This document shows positions 1 to 7,242 of a stretch of 64,000 nucleotides of DNA, piece after piece (positions within the stretch are counted from its first letter, which is position 1; each line of letters starts with the position of its first letter). The stretch comes from UBA6814 sp040753075 (lineage in GTDB: Bacteria > Desulfobacterota > Desulfovibrionia > Desulfovibrionales > Desulfovibrionaceae). Below the pieces are notes generated by a model. That model ran no database searches, had not been told where the DNA came from, and was given only the letters and a program-made list of their open reading frames with translations. Position numbers and translations under genes: made by a program. Location of the stretch: NCBI GenBank assembly GCA_040753075.1, contig JBFMHA010000010.1:18822-82821 (forward strand), read 5' to 3'.

Positions 1-2098
1 TGGCGCAGGACCAGGCGTTGCTTCCGGGCAGCACCTGGCCGCCGCAGCGGGGGCACGCGCCGATGGGCGCGGACGGGGCGGAGGATGGAGTCTCCTCGCC
101 TGCGGGGGGCGCGGCAACTGCCTGCCGGCCAGCGCCGGCATTGGGCTCCCGGACGTCATGGGGCGAAGCGGAGCCGGCGGTCCCGCCCTCCCCTCCCGCC
201 GGGCCTGCGTTGCCGGAAACCGGCGCGGGCCGGGACGGCGCAGGCCGCTGCGGCCGCTGCGGCCGGGCCACGGCGCGCACCCCGCGCAACACCTGCTCCC
301 GGATGTCGCGCATGAACTCCGGATAGGTGTCCCTGCCCGCCTCGATGTCCTTGAGCCGCTTCTCCCACTCCCCGGTCATCTCCGGCGAAGCCACCTCGGG
401 CAGGCGGCCGGCCACGGTGTCCGCCACGTGCAGGCCGCGGTCCGAGGCTACGAGCCGCTTGCCCTGCTTGTCCACGTACTTGCGGGAGATGAGGGTTTCG
501 ATGGTGGCCGCCCGGGTGGCCGGGGTGCCCAGGCCGCGGTCCTTCATGGCCGCGGCCAGCTCCTCGTCCTCCACCAGCTTGCCCGCGGTCTCCATGGCCG
601 CCAGGAGCGAGGCGTCGGTGAAGTGCAGGGGCGGCTTGGTCTGGTGGGGGACCGCCGCCACCTCCGCGGCCAGGGCCTTGGAGCCCTTGCGCAGCCTGGG
701 CAGGGGGTTGTCCTCGGCTGCGCGCCAGGGCTCGGCCGCCAGCCAGCCGCGGTCGGCGAAGACCTTGCCCGTGGCCTTGAACCGCTCGCCCTCCACGTTG
801 ATCCACAGGGTGGTGGCGGCGAAGGTCGCCTCCGGCAGGAAGGCGGCCAGGGTGCGGCGGCAGACCATCTCGTAGATGGCCCACTCCCGGTCGCTGAGCG
901 CGCCCTTCTCCACCTTGCGGGCGGTGGGGATGATGGCGTGGTGGTCCGTCACCTTCTTGTCGTCCACGCAGGCGAACTTGCCGCCGGCCTTGATGCGCCC
1001 GGCGGCCAGGGGGGTCACGTCCGGGAAGTGGTGGTGCACGGCGCGCAGGTGGTCCAGAAGCTCCTTGAATATCTCCTTGGTCAGATGCCGGGAGTCGGTG
1101 CGCGGGTAGGTGAGCACCTTCTTGGACTCGTAGAGGCCCTGGGCGATGGTCAGGGTGTCCTGGGCCGAGAACCCGTGCCGGGAGTTGGCCTCGCGCTGCA
1201 GGGTGGTGAGGTCGAAGGGCAGGGGCGGCTTCTGGGAGCCCTTGCGGCTCTTCACCTCGTCGGCCGCGCCCTCCTTGCCCTGGCACTTGGCGGCGATGGC
1301 CTCGGCCTGCTCCCGGTCGTCCAGCCGGGTCTCGGAGAACTCCGGCGGGCTGTGGCGCTGGGCCGCGAACCGCTCGGCCCCCTCCTCCCCGGCCTTCTCG
1401 CCCCCCTTCTCGAAGACCGCGTCCACGGTCCAGTAGTCCTTGGGCGTGAAGTTCTCGATCTCCCGGCGGCGGTCGGCCAGGAGCTTGAGCACCGGGGTCT
1501 GCACCCGGCCCACGGTCACGAGGTCCCGGTCCAGGACCGTGAACAGCCGGGAGAAGTTCATGCCGATGAGCCAGTCGGCCTCGGCCCGGGCGAACGCGGC
1601 CAGGCCCAGGTTGCGCTTCTGCTCGTCGGGGAAGGCCGCGTCCAGGGCCTTCTTCAGGCCGGCCTCGGTCATGTCCGAGGCCCAGAGCCGGCGCACGGGC
1701 TTGGCGCAGCCGGCCATGAGGTAGATGCGGCGGAAGATGAGTTCGCCCTCGCGGCCGGCGTCCGTGGCGTTCACGATGTCGCCGATGCGGGGGTCGAGCA
1801 TGAGCCCCTTGATGGTCTCGAACTGGTCCGCGGTCTTGTCCAGGACCCGCAGCCTGAACTTCCGGGGCAGGATGGGGAGCTGGCTGAGGGACCAGCGGCC
1901 GGCCCAGGCCGCGTCCTGCTCCTCGGGCTCGGCGATGCCCACCAGGTGGCCCACGGCCCAGGTGACGACGTGGCGCGGCCCCTCCAGGGAGCCCCTGCCC
2001 CCGCCGCGCACCCCCAGCACCTTGGCGATCTCCCGCCCCACGGACGGCTTCTCGGCCACGATGAGGGTCTTGAGCGGGGCGGAAGTGGATTCAGGCAT
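1..2098 (-). CDS. topB: DNA topoisomerase III (3' end cut by window edge)
   Basis: Type IA topoisomerase that cuts and passes single strands, mainly for decatenation and resolution of recombination intermediates. The protein opens with the TOPRIM motif LIVAEKPSVG near residue 12. The catalytic tyrosine is Tyr331 in LTYPRTDSR, close to its position in E. coli TopB. About 699 residues are visible. The tail after residue 640 is Pro/Ala-rich and then enters a zinc ribbon (Cys682-x2-Cys685 ... Cys698) that runs off the left edge, so the true stop is outside the window. Start is the ATG at 2098; no longer in-frame start looks better. It is transcribed away from the hemerythrin gene. TopB rather than TopA is inferred from the short body and the HAIIPT-type motif (DHHAIIPTARK), as in TopB-like plasmid and chromosomal enzymes. 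Confidence 0.93.
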   Translation of the reverse strand, partial: MPESTSAPLKTLIVAEKPSVGREIAKVLGVRGGGRGSLEGPRHVVTWAVGHLVGIAEPEEQDAAWAGRWSLSQLPILPRKFRLRVLDKTADQFETIKGLMLDPRIGDIVNATDAGREGELIFRRIYLMAGCAKPVRRLWASDMTEAGLKKALDAAFPDEQKRNLGLAAFARAEADWLIGMNFSRLFTVLDRDLVTVGRVQTPVLKLLADRRREIENFTPKDYWTVDAVFEKGGEKAGEEGAERFAAQRHSPPEFSETRLDDREQAEAIAAKCQGKEGAADEVKSRKGSQKPPLPFDLTTLQREANSRHGFSAQDTLTIAQGLYESKKVLTYPRTDSRHLTKEIFKELLDHLRAVHHHFPDVTPLAAGRIKAGGKFACVDDKKVTDHHAIIPTARKVEKGALSDREWAIYEMVCRRTLAAFLPEATFAATTLWINVEGERFKATGKVFADRGWLAAEPWRAAEDNPLPRLRKGSKALAAEVAAVPHQTKPPLHFTDASLLAAMETAGKLVEDEELAAAMKDRGLGTPATRAATIETLISRKYVDKQGKRLVASDRGLHVADTVAGRLPEVASPEMTGEWEKRLKDIEAGRDTYPEFMRDIREQVLRGVRAVARPQRPQRPAPSRPAPVSGNAGPAGGEGGTAGSASPHDVREPNAGAGRQAVAAPPAGEETPSSAPSAPIGACPRCGGQVLPGSNAWSCA

Positions 2099-2319
2099 GG
2101 CGGATGGTCCTCGGGCAGCGGAGGCATAGCATGGCGGGGACAGGGGCTCAACAGGCCGCCGGGGGATGCCGGCGACCCGCCCGGCCAGGTCCAGGCTCGT
2201 CGCCCGCACGGAGGCAGGCCTCGCCTGCCCCTGTGGCTCTCTTTTCGTCTCCCCGCTTCATCTCCAGACCGAAATGGTCTACTCTTGACTGGCCATCTTG
2301 TGATCCACAGGGGGAACAC

Positions 2320-2724
2320 ATGTCCATCGTGCAGTGGGACGAGACGCTTTCCGTGGGGGTGCGGGAGATCGACGCGCAGCACAAGGGGCTCCTGCGCCTC
2401 ATCAACGAACTGCACGACTCCATGGCCGCAGGCAGGTCCCGGGAGACGCTCGGGGAGGTGGTGTCCCTGCTCAAGGACTACGCGCACTCCCACTTCTCCA
2501 CCGAGGAGAAGTACATGCGCCAGACCGGATTCCCGGGGCTCGAGGAGCACCGGCTCCAGCACGAGTCGTTCATCGCGAAGGTGCGCGACTTCGAGCAGGA
2601 GATCAGCGAAGGCCGCACCACGCCCCTGGAGGTGGTCCTCTTCCTGCTGGACTGGTACGTCAGCCACGTGAAGGGCGTGGACCGCCAGTACGCCGGCCAC
2701 CTGCAGAGCCACGGCGTCAGCTGA
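2320..2724 (+). CDS. Bacteriohemerythrin (first copy)
   Basis: Small cytoplasmic non-heme di-iron oxygen-binding protein of 134 residues. All seven canonical iron ligands are visible: His21, His58, Glu62, His77, His81, His116 and Asp121, in the order H...HxxxE...HxxxH...HxxxxD of the family. The chosen ATG is preceded by AGGGGGAACAC, a usable ribosome-binding site, and the protein starts directly at the family's N-terminus (MSIVQWDETLSVG). Longer in-frame extensions upstream have low-quality sequence. In anaerobic sulfate reducers such proteins are thought to carry or buffer oxygen; the partner oxidase is not in the window. A second copy lies at 29026-29451. Confidence 0.94.
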   Translation: MSIVQWDETLSVGVREIDAQHKGLLRLINELHDSMAAGRSRETLGEVVSLLKDYAHSHFSTEEKYMRQTGFPGLEEHRLQHESFIAKVRDFEQEISEGRTTPLEVVLFLLDWYVSHVKGVDRQYAGHLQSHGVS

Positions 2725-2734
2725 GGCCCAGGCC

Positions 2735-2763
2735 TTGACGTTGTGCTCGCAAGCGGGCACTAT
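2735..2763 (+). promoter_or_regulatory. Putative sigma70-type promoter of the HTH/AbiEii module
   Basis: TTGACG and CACTAT are separated by exactly 17 bp. The -10 box is weak, but it ends 6 nt before the ATG at 2770, which has no Shine-Dalgarno sequence. This fits a leaderless transcript. See the finding on shared leaderless geometry. Confidence 0.4.
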
Positions 2764-2769
2764 TGCCCC

Positions 2770-3264
2770 ATGGATCTCCTCCCCGCCTCTGTCGTGGCCG
2801 ATCGGCTGAGCCGCGACCCCTCGACCGTGCGGCGCTGGTGCCGCGACGGGATTTTGCCCGGCGCCTTGCGGGTGGGTCGGGACTGGGTGGTTCCGGCCCA
2901 GTCCCTGGAGCACTGGACCCCGCCCACGGCGCGAGGCCGCCGGCTGCGTTTGCCGGAACGGGAAATCCTGGCCGGCCTGGCGCGCCGCTACCTCTGGTGG
3001 AAGGATCCGGAACACTCCCTGTCCGACCCGTGGAGCATCCTCGCCCAGGCCATGGAGCTGGGGACCTGGGAGGACATAGCCCGTCTGGAGCGCAAAGCGG
3101 GCCGGGCCACGCTTCGCGACGTCCTGCGCCGCGCCCCGGCCGGGGCCTTCTCCCCGCGCTCCTGGCATTTCTGGCACATCCGCCTGGGCTTGGCCCGCCT
3201 GCCCGGCCAGGTCCAGCCTCCGCCTCGACGCGCCTTCCTGTCCGAGCAGGAGAGCGCCCCGTGA
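2770..3264 (+). CDS. HTH (excisionase/MerR-like) DNA-binding protein, putative antitoxin
   Basis: 164 residues. The N-terminal 50 residues read as a helix-turn-helix of the excisionase/helix_turn_helix_17 type: VVADRLSRDPSTVRRWCRDG followed by a wing-like strand (ALRVGRDWVVP). The remaining two thirds has no motif I recognise and is Trp- and Arg-rich. Its stop overlaps the start of the AbiEii-like nucleotidyltransferase gene by 4 bp (GTGA), so the two are translationally coupled. This arrangement, a DNA-binding protein directly before a nucleotidyltransferase toxin-like gene, suggests it is the antitoxin and autoregulator. That role is inferred from context only. The ATG at 2770 is preferred because the HTH begins directly after it. 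Confidence 0.75.
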   Translation: MDLLPASVVADRLSRDPSTVRRWCRDGILPGALRVGRDWVVPAQSLEHWTPPTARGRRLRLPEREILAGLARRYLWWKDPEHSLSDPWSILAQAMELGTWEDIARLERKAGRATLRDVLRRAPAGAFSPRSWHFWHIRLGLARLPGQVQPPPRRAFLSEQESAP

Positions 3265-3917
3265 GCCCGTTCCCGCACCGGGACATCCTGCCCGCCCCCC
3301 AGCAACTGCTTTGGCCGGATCTGGCCGCCATTCCCGCCCACTTCGTGCTCTACGGCGGCACGGCCGTGGCCCTGCACCTGGGGCACCGCATTTCGGTGGA
3401 CTTCGACTTCTTCGCCACCCCGGGGTTCGAGCCCCCGGCCCTGCTGGACTCCCTCCCGTTCCTGCAGGACGCGGAAATACTCCAGTCCACGGCAAACACC
3501 TTGACCGTTCTCGTCGCACGGGACGGAACGGTGAAACTTTCCTTCTTCGGCGGCCTGGGCTTCGGGCGGGTGGGCGAACCTCGCGCCACTCCGGATGGAG
3601 TCTTGCGCGTAGCCTCGCCCCTGGACCTCCTGGCGACCAAGCTCAAGACCCTGCTCTCCCGGGCCGCGGCCCGGGACTATGCCGACCTGGCCGCCCTGCT
3701 CCGCTCCGGCCTGACGCTCCAGGAAGGCCTGGCCGCGGCCGTCGCCCTCTACGGCGCGAGCTTCCCGATTGCCGCCGCGGTGCGCGGCCTGTGCTATTTC
3801 GACGACCTGGGCGAGGAGCTCGCCCGCAATGATCAGCAAATGCTCATGGACGCGGTCCGCGCCCTCCCCCTCGACCTGCCCGAGATACATCTGGCCAGCC
3901 CGAACCTGGCCCCTTGA
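3261..3917 (+). CDS. AbiEii/AbiGii-like nucleotidyltransferase, putative toxin
   Basis: 218 residues from a GTG start that overlaps the upstream stop by 4 bp. The N-terminal half carries the minimal nucleotidyltransferase signature: YGGTAVALHLGHRISVDFDFF, with the GG(T/S) loop and the two metal-binding aspartates of D-x-D. Downstream, LLATKLKTLLSRAAARDYADLAALL matches the K-x(n)-R-x-x-KD/RDYxDL helix of the AbiEii/DUF1814 family. Family members act as toxins that transfer nucleotides to tRNA or other targets in abortive infection, but many chromosomal homologues are uncharacterised. The target here is unknown. The pairing with an HTH gene supports a toxin-antitoxin reading. Confidence 0.82.
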   Translation: MSPFPHRDILPAPQQLLWPDLAAIPAHFVLYGGTAVALHLGHRISVDFDFFATPGFEPPALLDSLPFLQDAEILQSTANTLTVLVARDGTVKLSFFGGLGFGRVGEPRATPDGVLRVASPLDLLATKLKTLLSRAAARDYADLAALLRSGLTLQEGLAAAVALYGASFPIAAAVRGLCYFDDLGEELARNDQQMLMDAVRALPLDLPEIHLASPNLAP

Positions 3918-3923
3918 GCCGGC

Positions 3924-4478
3924 CTACCCCGCCAGCACCTTCACCCCGATGCCGATGAGCACCAGGCCGCCCAGGATCTCGGCGTAGACGCCCAGCCGGG
4001 TCGCCCGGGCCACGCGGCAGCCCAGGTGCAGGCCGAGCACGGTGAAGCCGGCGGCCACCAGGCCGATGACCGCCACCGGCAGCCAGATGGAGACCTGAAC
4101 CAGGGACAGGGACAGGCCCACGGCCAGGGCGTCGATGCTCACCGCCACCCCGAGCGCCAGGAGCCGCAACCCGCGGGTGTTGTCCGCGCGCTCGCCCCCC
4201 TCCTCGGCGTGGAGCGCCTCCCAGAGCATCTTGCCGCCCACCCAGACCAGGAGCCCGAAGGCGATCCACGGGGCCGCGCCGGTCACGAAGTCCCGCACCG
4301 CCAGGCCCGCGCCCCAGCCGATGACCGGCATGAGCGCCTGGAGCCCGCCGAACACCGCGGCCATGCGCAGGGCGCGCCCGTTTCCCACCCGCTCCAGGCT
4401 GCACCCGGTGGCGCAGGACACCGCGAACGCGTCCATGGCCAGGGCCACGGCCACGGCCAGTATCTCGTAGAGGCTCAT
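3924..4478 (-). CDS. mntP: Manganese efflux pump MntP
   Basis: Inner-membrane Mn(II) exporter of 184 residues with six predicted membrane segments. The two repeated acidic helices of the family are present: LAMDAFAVS near residue 16 and VSIDALAVGLS near residue 115, whose aspartates are needed for transport in E. coli MntP. It begins 16 bp downstream of the argC stop, so it is probably cotranscribed, and there is no room for a yybP-ykoY manganese riboswitch directly in front. It is convergent with the AbiEii-like gene, with only 6 bp between them. Confidence 0.93.
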   Translation of the reverse strand: MSLYEILAVAVALAMDAFAVSCATGCSLERVGNGRALRMAAVFGGLQALMPVIGWGAGLAVRDFVTGAAPWIAFGLLVWVGGKMLWEALHAEEGGERADNTRGLRLLALGVAVSIDALAVGLSLSLVQVSIWLPVAVIGLVAAGFTVLGLHLGCRVARATRLGVYAEILGGLVLIGIGVKVLAG

Positions 4479-4494
4479 CGGCCGGACAGGCCCC

Positions 4495-5550
4495 TTACGG
4501 CATGAGCGGGGCCAGGTTCAGGCCCGCGTCCAGGGGCAGGCCGCACATGAGGTTGGCGTTGGCCAGGGCCTGGCCCGACGCGCCGCGGCAGAGGTTGTCG
4601 ACGGCCGACAGGATGAGCAGCCGGCCGGTGCGCGGGTCCTTGACCAGGCCGATGTCGCAGAACATGGCGCCCCGCACCCAGCGGGTTTCGGGCAGGGTCC
4701 CCTGGGGCAGGACCCGCACCCAGGGATGGGGCGCGTAGGCCGACTCGTAGGCGGCCTGGATGTCCTCCGCCGGGACGTCCGCCTTGAGCCGGGTGTAGAT
4801 GGTGGAGAGGATGCCCCGGTTGATGGGCAGCAGGTGCGTGTTGAAGGAGATCTTCAGGTCCGCGCCGGCGATGGCGGAGATCTCCTGCTCGATCTCCGGG
4901 GTGTGCCGGTGCTTGCCCAGGTTGTAGGCGCGGAAGGTGTCGGACACCTCGCAGAACAGGGTCCCCACGCTGGCCTTGCGGCCCGCGCCCGTGGCCCCGG
5001 ACTTGGAGTCGGCCACGATGCCGTCGGTCTCCACCAGCCCGGCCCGGAGCGCCGGGTACAGTCCCAGGATCACCGAGGTGGGGTAGCAGCCCGGGTTGGC
5101 CACCAGCCGGGCGGACTTCACCTGCTCGGCGTAGAGCTCGACGAGCCCGAAGGCGGCCTGGGGCAGCAGTTCCGGATGGCGGTGCTCCAGGCCGTACCAC
5201 TGGGCGTAGACCGCGGGGTCGTGCAGCCGGAAGTCCGCGGACAGGTCCACCACCTTCACGCCCCGGGCCAGCAGGTCCGCGGCCATGTCCATGGCCGTGC
5301 CGTGGGGCACGGCCAGGAACACCAGGGCGCAGGACGCGGCCAGGGCCGCGGGATCGGGCTCGCTGACCGCCAGCCCGGCCAGGGGCAGGCCGGCCAGGTT
5401 GGGATAGAGCTGGGCCAGGGTCTTGCCCGCATCGGCGCGGGAGGTGGCCGCCGCCAGTTCGAAGGCCGGGTGCAGGGCGAGCAGCCGGGTGAGCTCCAGG
5501 CCGGTGTAGCCGGTGACGCCCACCAGGCCGACGGGAATCTTCTGGGACAT
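4495..5550 (-). CDS. argC: N-acetyl-gamma-glutamyl-phosphate reductase
   Basis: NADPH-dependent reduction of N-acetyl-glutamyl phosphate to the semialdehyde, third step of arginine biosynthesis. 351 residues, the usual length. The N-terminal Rossmann motif GVTGYTGLELTRLL, the catalytic Cys155 in ANPGCYPTS, and the KSGATGAGRKAS segment are all visible. It lies in a minus-strand run between the DUF1844 gene (9 bp upstream) and mntP. No other arginine genes are in the window, so arg genes are dispersed in this genome or lie elsewhere. Confidence 0.96.
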   Translation of the reverse strand: MSQKIPVGLVGVTGYTGLELTRLLALHPAFELAAATSRADAGKTLAQLYPNLAGLPLAGLAVSEPDPAALAASCALVFLAVPHGTAMDMAADLLARGVKVVDLSADFRLHDPAVYAQWYGLEHRHPELLPQAAFGLVELYAEQVKSARLVANPGCYPTSVILGLYPALRAGLVETDGIVADSKSGATGAGRKASVGTLFCEVSDTFRAYNLGKHRHTPEIEQEISAIAGADLKISFNTHLLPINRGILSTIYTRLKADVPAEDIQAAYESAYAPHPWVRVLPQGTLPETRWVRGAMFCDIGLVKDPRTGRLLILSAVDNLCRGASGQALANANLMCGLPLDAGLNLAPLMP

Positions 5551-5558
5551 GGGCGTAC

Positions 5559-5864
5559 CTACTTGGTCTTGACCACGTACTTCATGCGCAGGTCGTAGAG
5601 CAGGCCCTCCAGCAGCCGGGCCTCGTCCGGGTCCAGGCAGCGGGAGGTCTTGTCCTTGAGCATGGAGAGGGTGTCGATGATGTGCTTGGCCATGCCCAGG
5701 TCCTCGGCGGTCTGGCCGGAGGCGGGGTCCGGGACCTCGCCCATGTGCACCAGGGCCGCGGAGGCCAGGGACATGACGAAGGTGGAGAACGTGACCTTGG
5801 GCAGGGGCGCGCCCTGGCCCCCGCAGCCGCAGGGCTTGCCGGCGTGGGCGTTTGCGTCGGACAT
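5559..5864 (-). CDS. DUF1844 family protein
   Basis: 101 residues. After a Gly/Cys-rich N-terminus (KPCGCGGQG) the core reads VTFSTFVMSLASAALVHMGEVPDP, then a helical segment ending LLYDLRMKYV. This is the pattern of DUF1844, a small conserved family without an assigned function, often beside metabolic genes in deltaproteobacteria. The ATG at 5864 gives the full family length. It is separated from argC by 9 bp and from the aminotransferase by 41 bp, so it is probably in the same transcript. I do not assign a role. Confidence 0.85.
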   Translation of the reverse strand: MSDANAHAGKPCGCGGQGAPLPKVTFSTFVMSLASAALVHMGEVPDPASGQTAEDLGMAKHIIDTLSMLKDKTSRCLDPDEARLLEGLLYDLRMKYVVKTK

Positions 5865-5905
5865 CTCGCTTACCTTCCGTAGTACGATCCGTTCCTGAAA
5901 AGATG

Positions 5906-7072
5906 CTACAGCGCCGGCGGGCCGTCCGCCAGGGCCTGTTCGTAGGCGGCCAGGGCCTGCTCCAGGTAGTCCCGGGACGCGGTGTAGCCGCCGGTCAGGC
6001 GCAGGGACCGGGCCAGGGCGTGCAGGCCCGCGGCCAGGTCGCCGTAGTCCACGTAGCCCATGTGTCCCACGCGCACGATGCGGCCCTTGAGCTGGTCCTG
6101 GCCGCCGGCCATGACCACGCCGTAGCGCTCGGCCGCGGCCTTGAGCACCGCGCCGCCGTCCACGCCCGCGGGCAGGCGCACGCTGGTCAGGCCCCAGGTG
6201 TAGTCCCGCTCGGCCAGGGGCGCAAGGCCCATGGCCGCGATGCCGGCCCGGCACATCTGGGTGAGCGCCCACTGCCGGCGGTAGATGGTGTCCAGGCCCG
6301 CCTGCCGGAACAGGTCCAGGCAGGTGTGCAGCCCCTGGATGAGGTTGATGCCCGGGGTGAACAGGGTCTGGGAGCCCAGGGTCTTCTTGCGCTCGCCCAG
6401 CAGGTCGAAATAGAAGTTCCGCGGGGCCGTCTGCTCCACCCGCTCCCAGGCCCGGGGGGACAGGGCGAGGAAGCTGAGGCCCGGGGGCAGCATGAGCCCC
6501 TTCTGGGAGCCGGTGAGCAGGCAGTCCACTCCCCACTCGTCCATGGGACAGGGCGAGATGCCCACAGCGGAGATGCCGTCCACCACCAGCATGACGTTGC
6601 GCCGCCGGGTGACTTCGGCGATCTGGCGCACCGGATGGAGCACGCCGGTGGAGGTCTCGGAGGCCTGCACGAACACGCCGGCGATGTCCGGGTGGGCGTC
6701 CAGGGTCTTGGCCACCAGCTCGGCGGTCACGGCCTTGCCCCAGGGCGCGCACAGGACGGTGCAGTCCAGGCCGTGCGAGCCGGCGATCTGGGTCCAGCGC
6801 TCGCCGAACTTGCCGGCCTCGACGACCAGCACCCGCTCCTTGGCCTTGAACAGGTTGCTGGCCGCGGCCCACATGGCCCCGGTGCCCGAGGCCGTAAGGA
6901 TGAGCACCGGCCCGGCATGGCCGAACAGCTCCTTGAGGCCCGCCTGCACCTCGCCCAGCACCGCGGTGAACCCGGGCTTGCGGTGGTGCACCATGTCCAT
7001 GGCCAGGGTGAGCCGCACCTCCTCGGGCAAGGGCGTGGGCCCCGGCGTCAGCAGCCGCATCTTGTCGCGCAT
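5906..7072 (-). CDS. Class V PLP-dependent aminotransferase (alanine-glyoxylate type)
   Basis: 388 residues. It starts with the family hallmark LLTPGPTPLPEEV, has the LTASGTGAM loop, the cofactor-binding VVDGISAVG with its aspartate, and the Schiff-base Lys191 in GSQKGLMLPPGL. It matches the serine-pyruvate/alanine-glyoxylate aminotransferase group, which also contains phosphoserine- and sulfopyruvate-linked transaminases. The C-terminal about 30 residues after VDYGDLAAGL form an extra helical tail (YLEQALAAYEQALADG). Substrate cannot be read from sequence. It lies downstream of polA with 170 bp between and upstream of the DUF1844 gene. Confidence 0.88.
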   Translation of the reverse strand: MRDKMRLLTPGPTPLPEEVRLTLAMDMVHHRKPGFTAVLGEVQAGLKELFGHAGPVLILTASGTGAMWAAASNLFKAKERVLVVEAGKFGERWTQIAGSHGLDCTVLCAPWGKAVTAELVAKTLDAHPDIAGVFVQASETSTGVLHPVRQIAEVTRRRNVMLVVDGISAVGISPCPMDEWGVDCLLTGSQKGLMLPPGLSFLALSPRAWERVEQTAPRNFYFDLLGERKKTLGSQTLFTPGINLIQGLHTCLDLFRQAGLDTIYRRQWALTQMCRAGIAAMGLAPLAERDYTWGLTSVRLPAGVDGGAVLKAAAERYGVVMAGGQDQLKGRIVRVGHMGYVDYGDLAAGLHALARSLRLTGGYTASRDYLEQALAAYEQALADGPPAL

Positions 7073-7242
7073 TGATCGCTCCTTTGAAGACCGGGGGAAA
7101 GGGGGAAACTATTTCTGGCTAAAAAAGATTCCCCCTATCCCCCGCCCCCCTGTCCCCCTTCTAAAACCGCCATCGATTTGGGTCCGTGGCTGGGGGAGGC
7201 CACCTTTACCTCGGGAGGCGTTGGGGCGCAAGGGCTGGGCGA

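Noticed and set aside
158..2671. Long plus-strand open frame opposite topB
   Set aside because: High-G+C shadow frame; rich in Gly, Arg, His and Leu, no motif, and opposite a gene with intact topoisomerase motifs.
4479..4494. Manganese riboswitch (yybP-ykoY) before mntP
   Set aside because: Only 16 bp separate argC and mntP, too short for the element.
7073..7242. Possible gene or mobile remnant between polA and the aminotransferase
   Set aside because: Poly-C/poly-G stretches (CCCCC, GGGGG) with one A+T-rich patch; no coding frame, and likely a terminator region of polA, though no clean hairpin with T-run could be defined.
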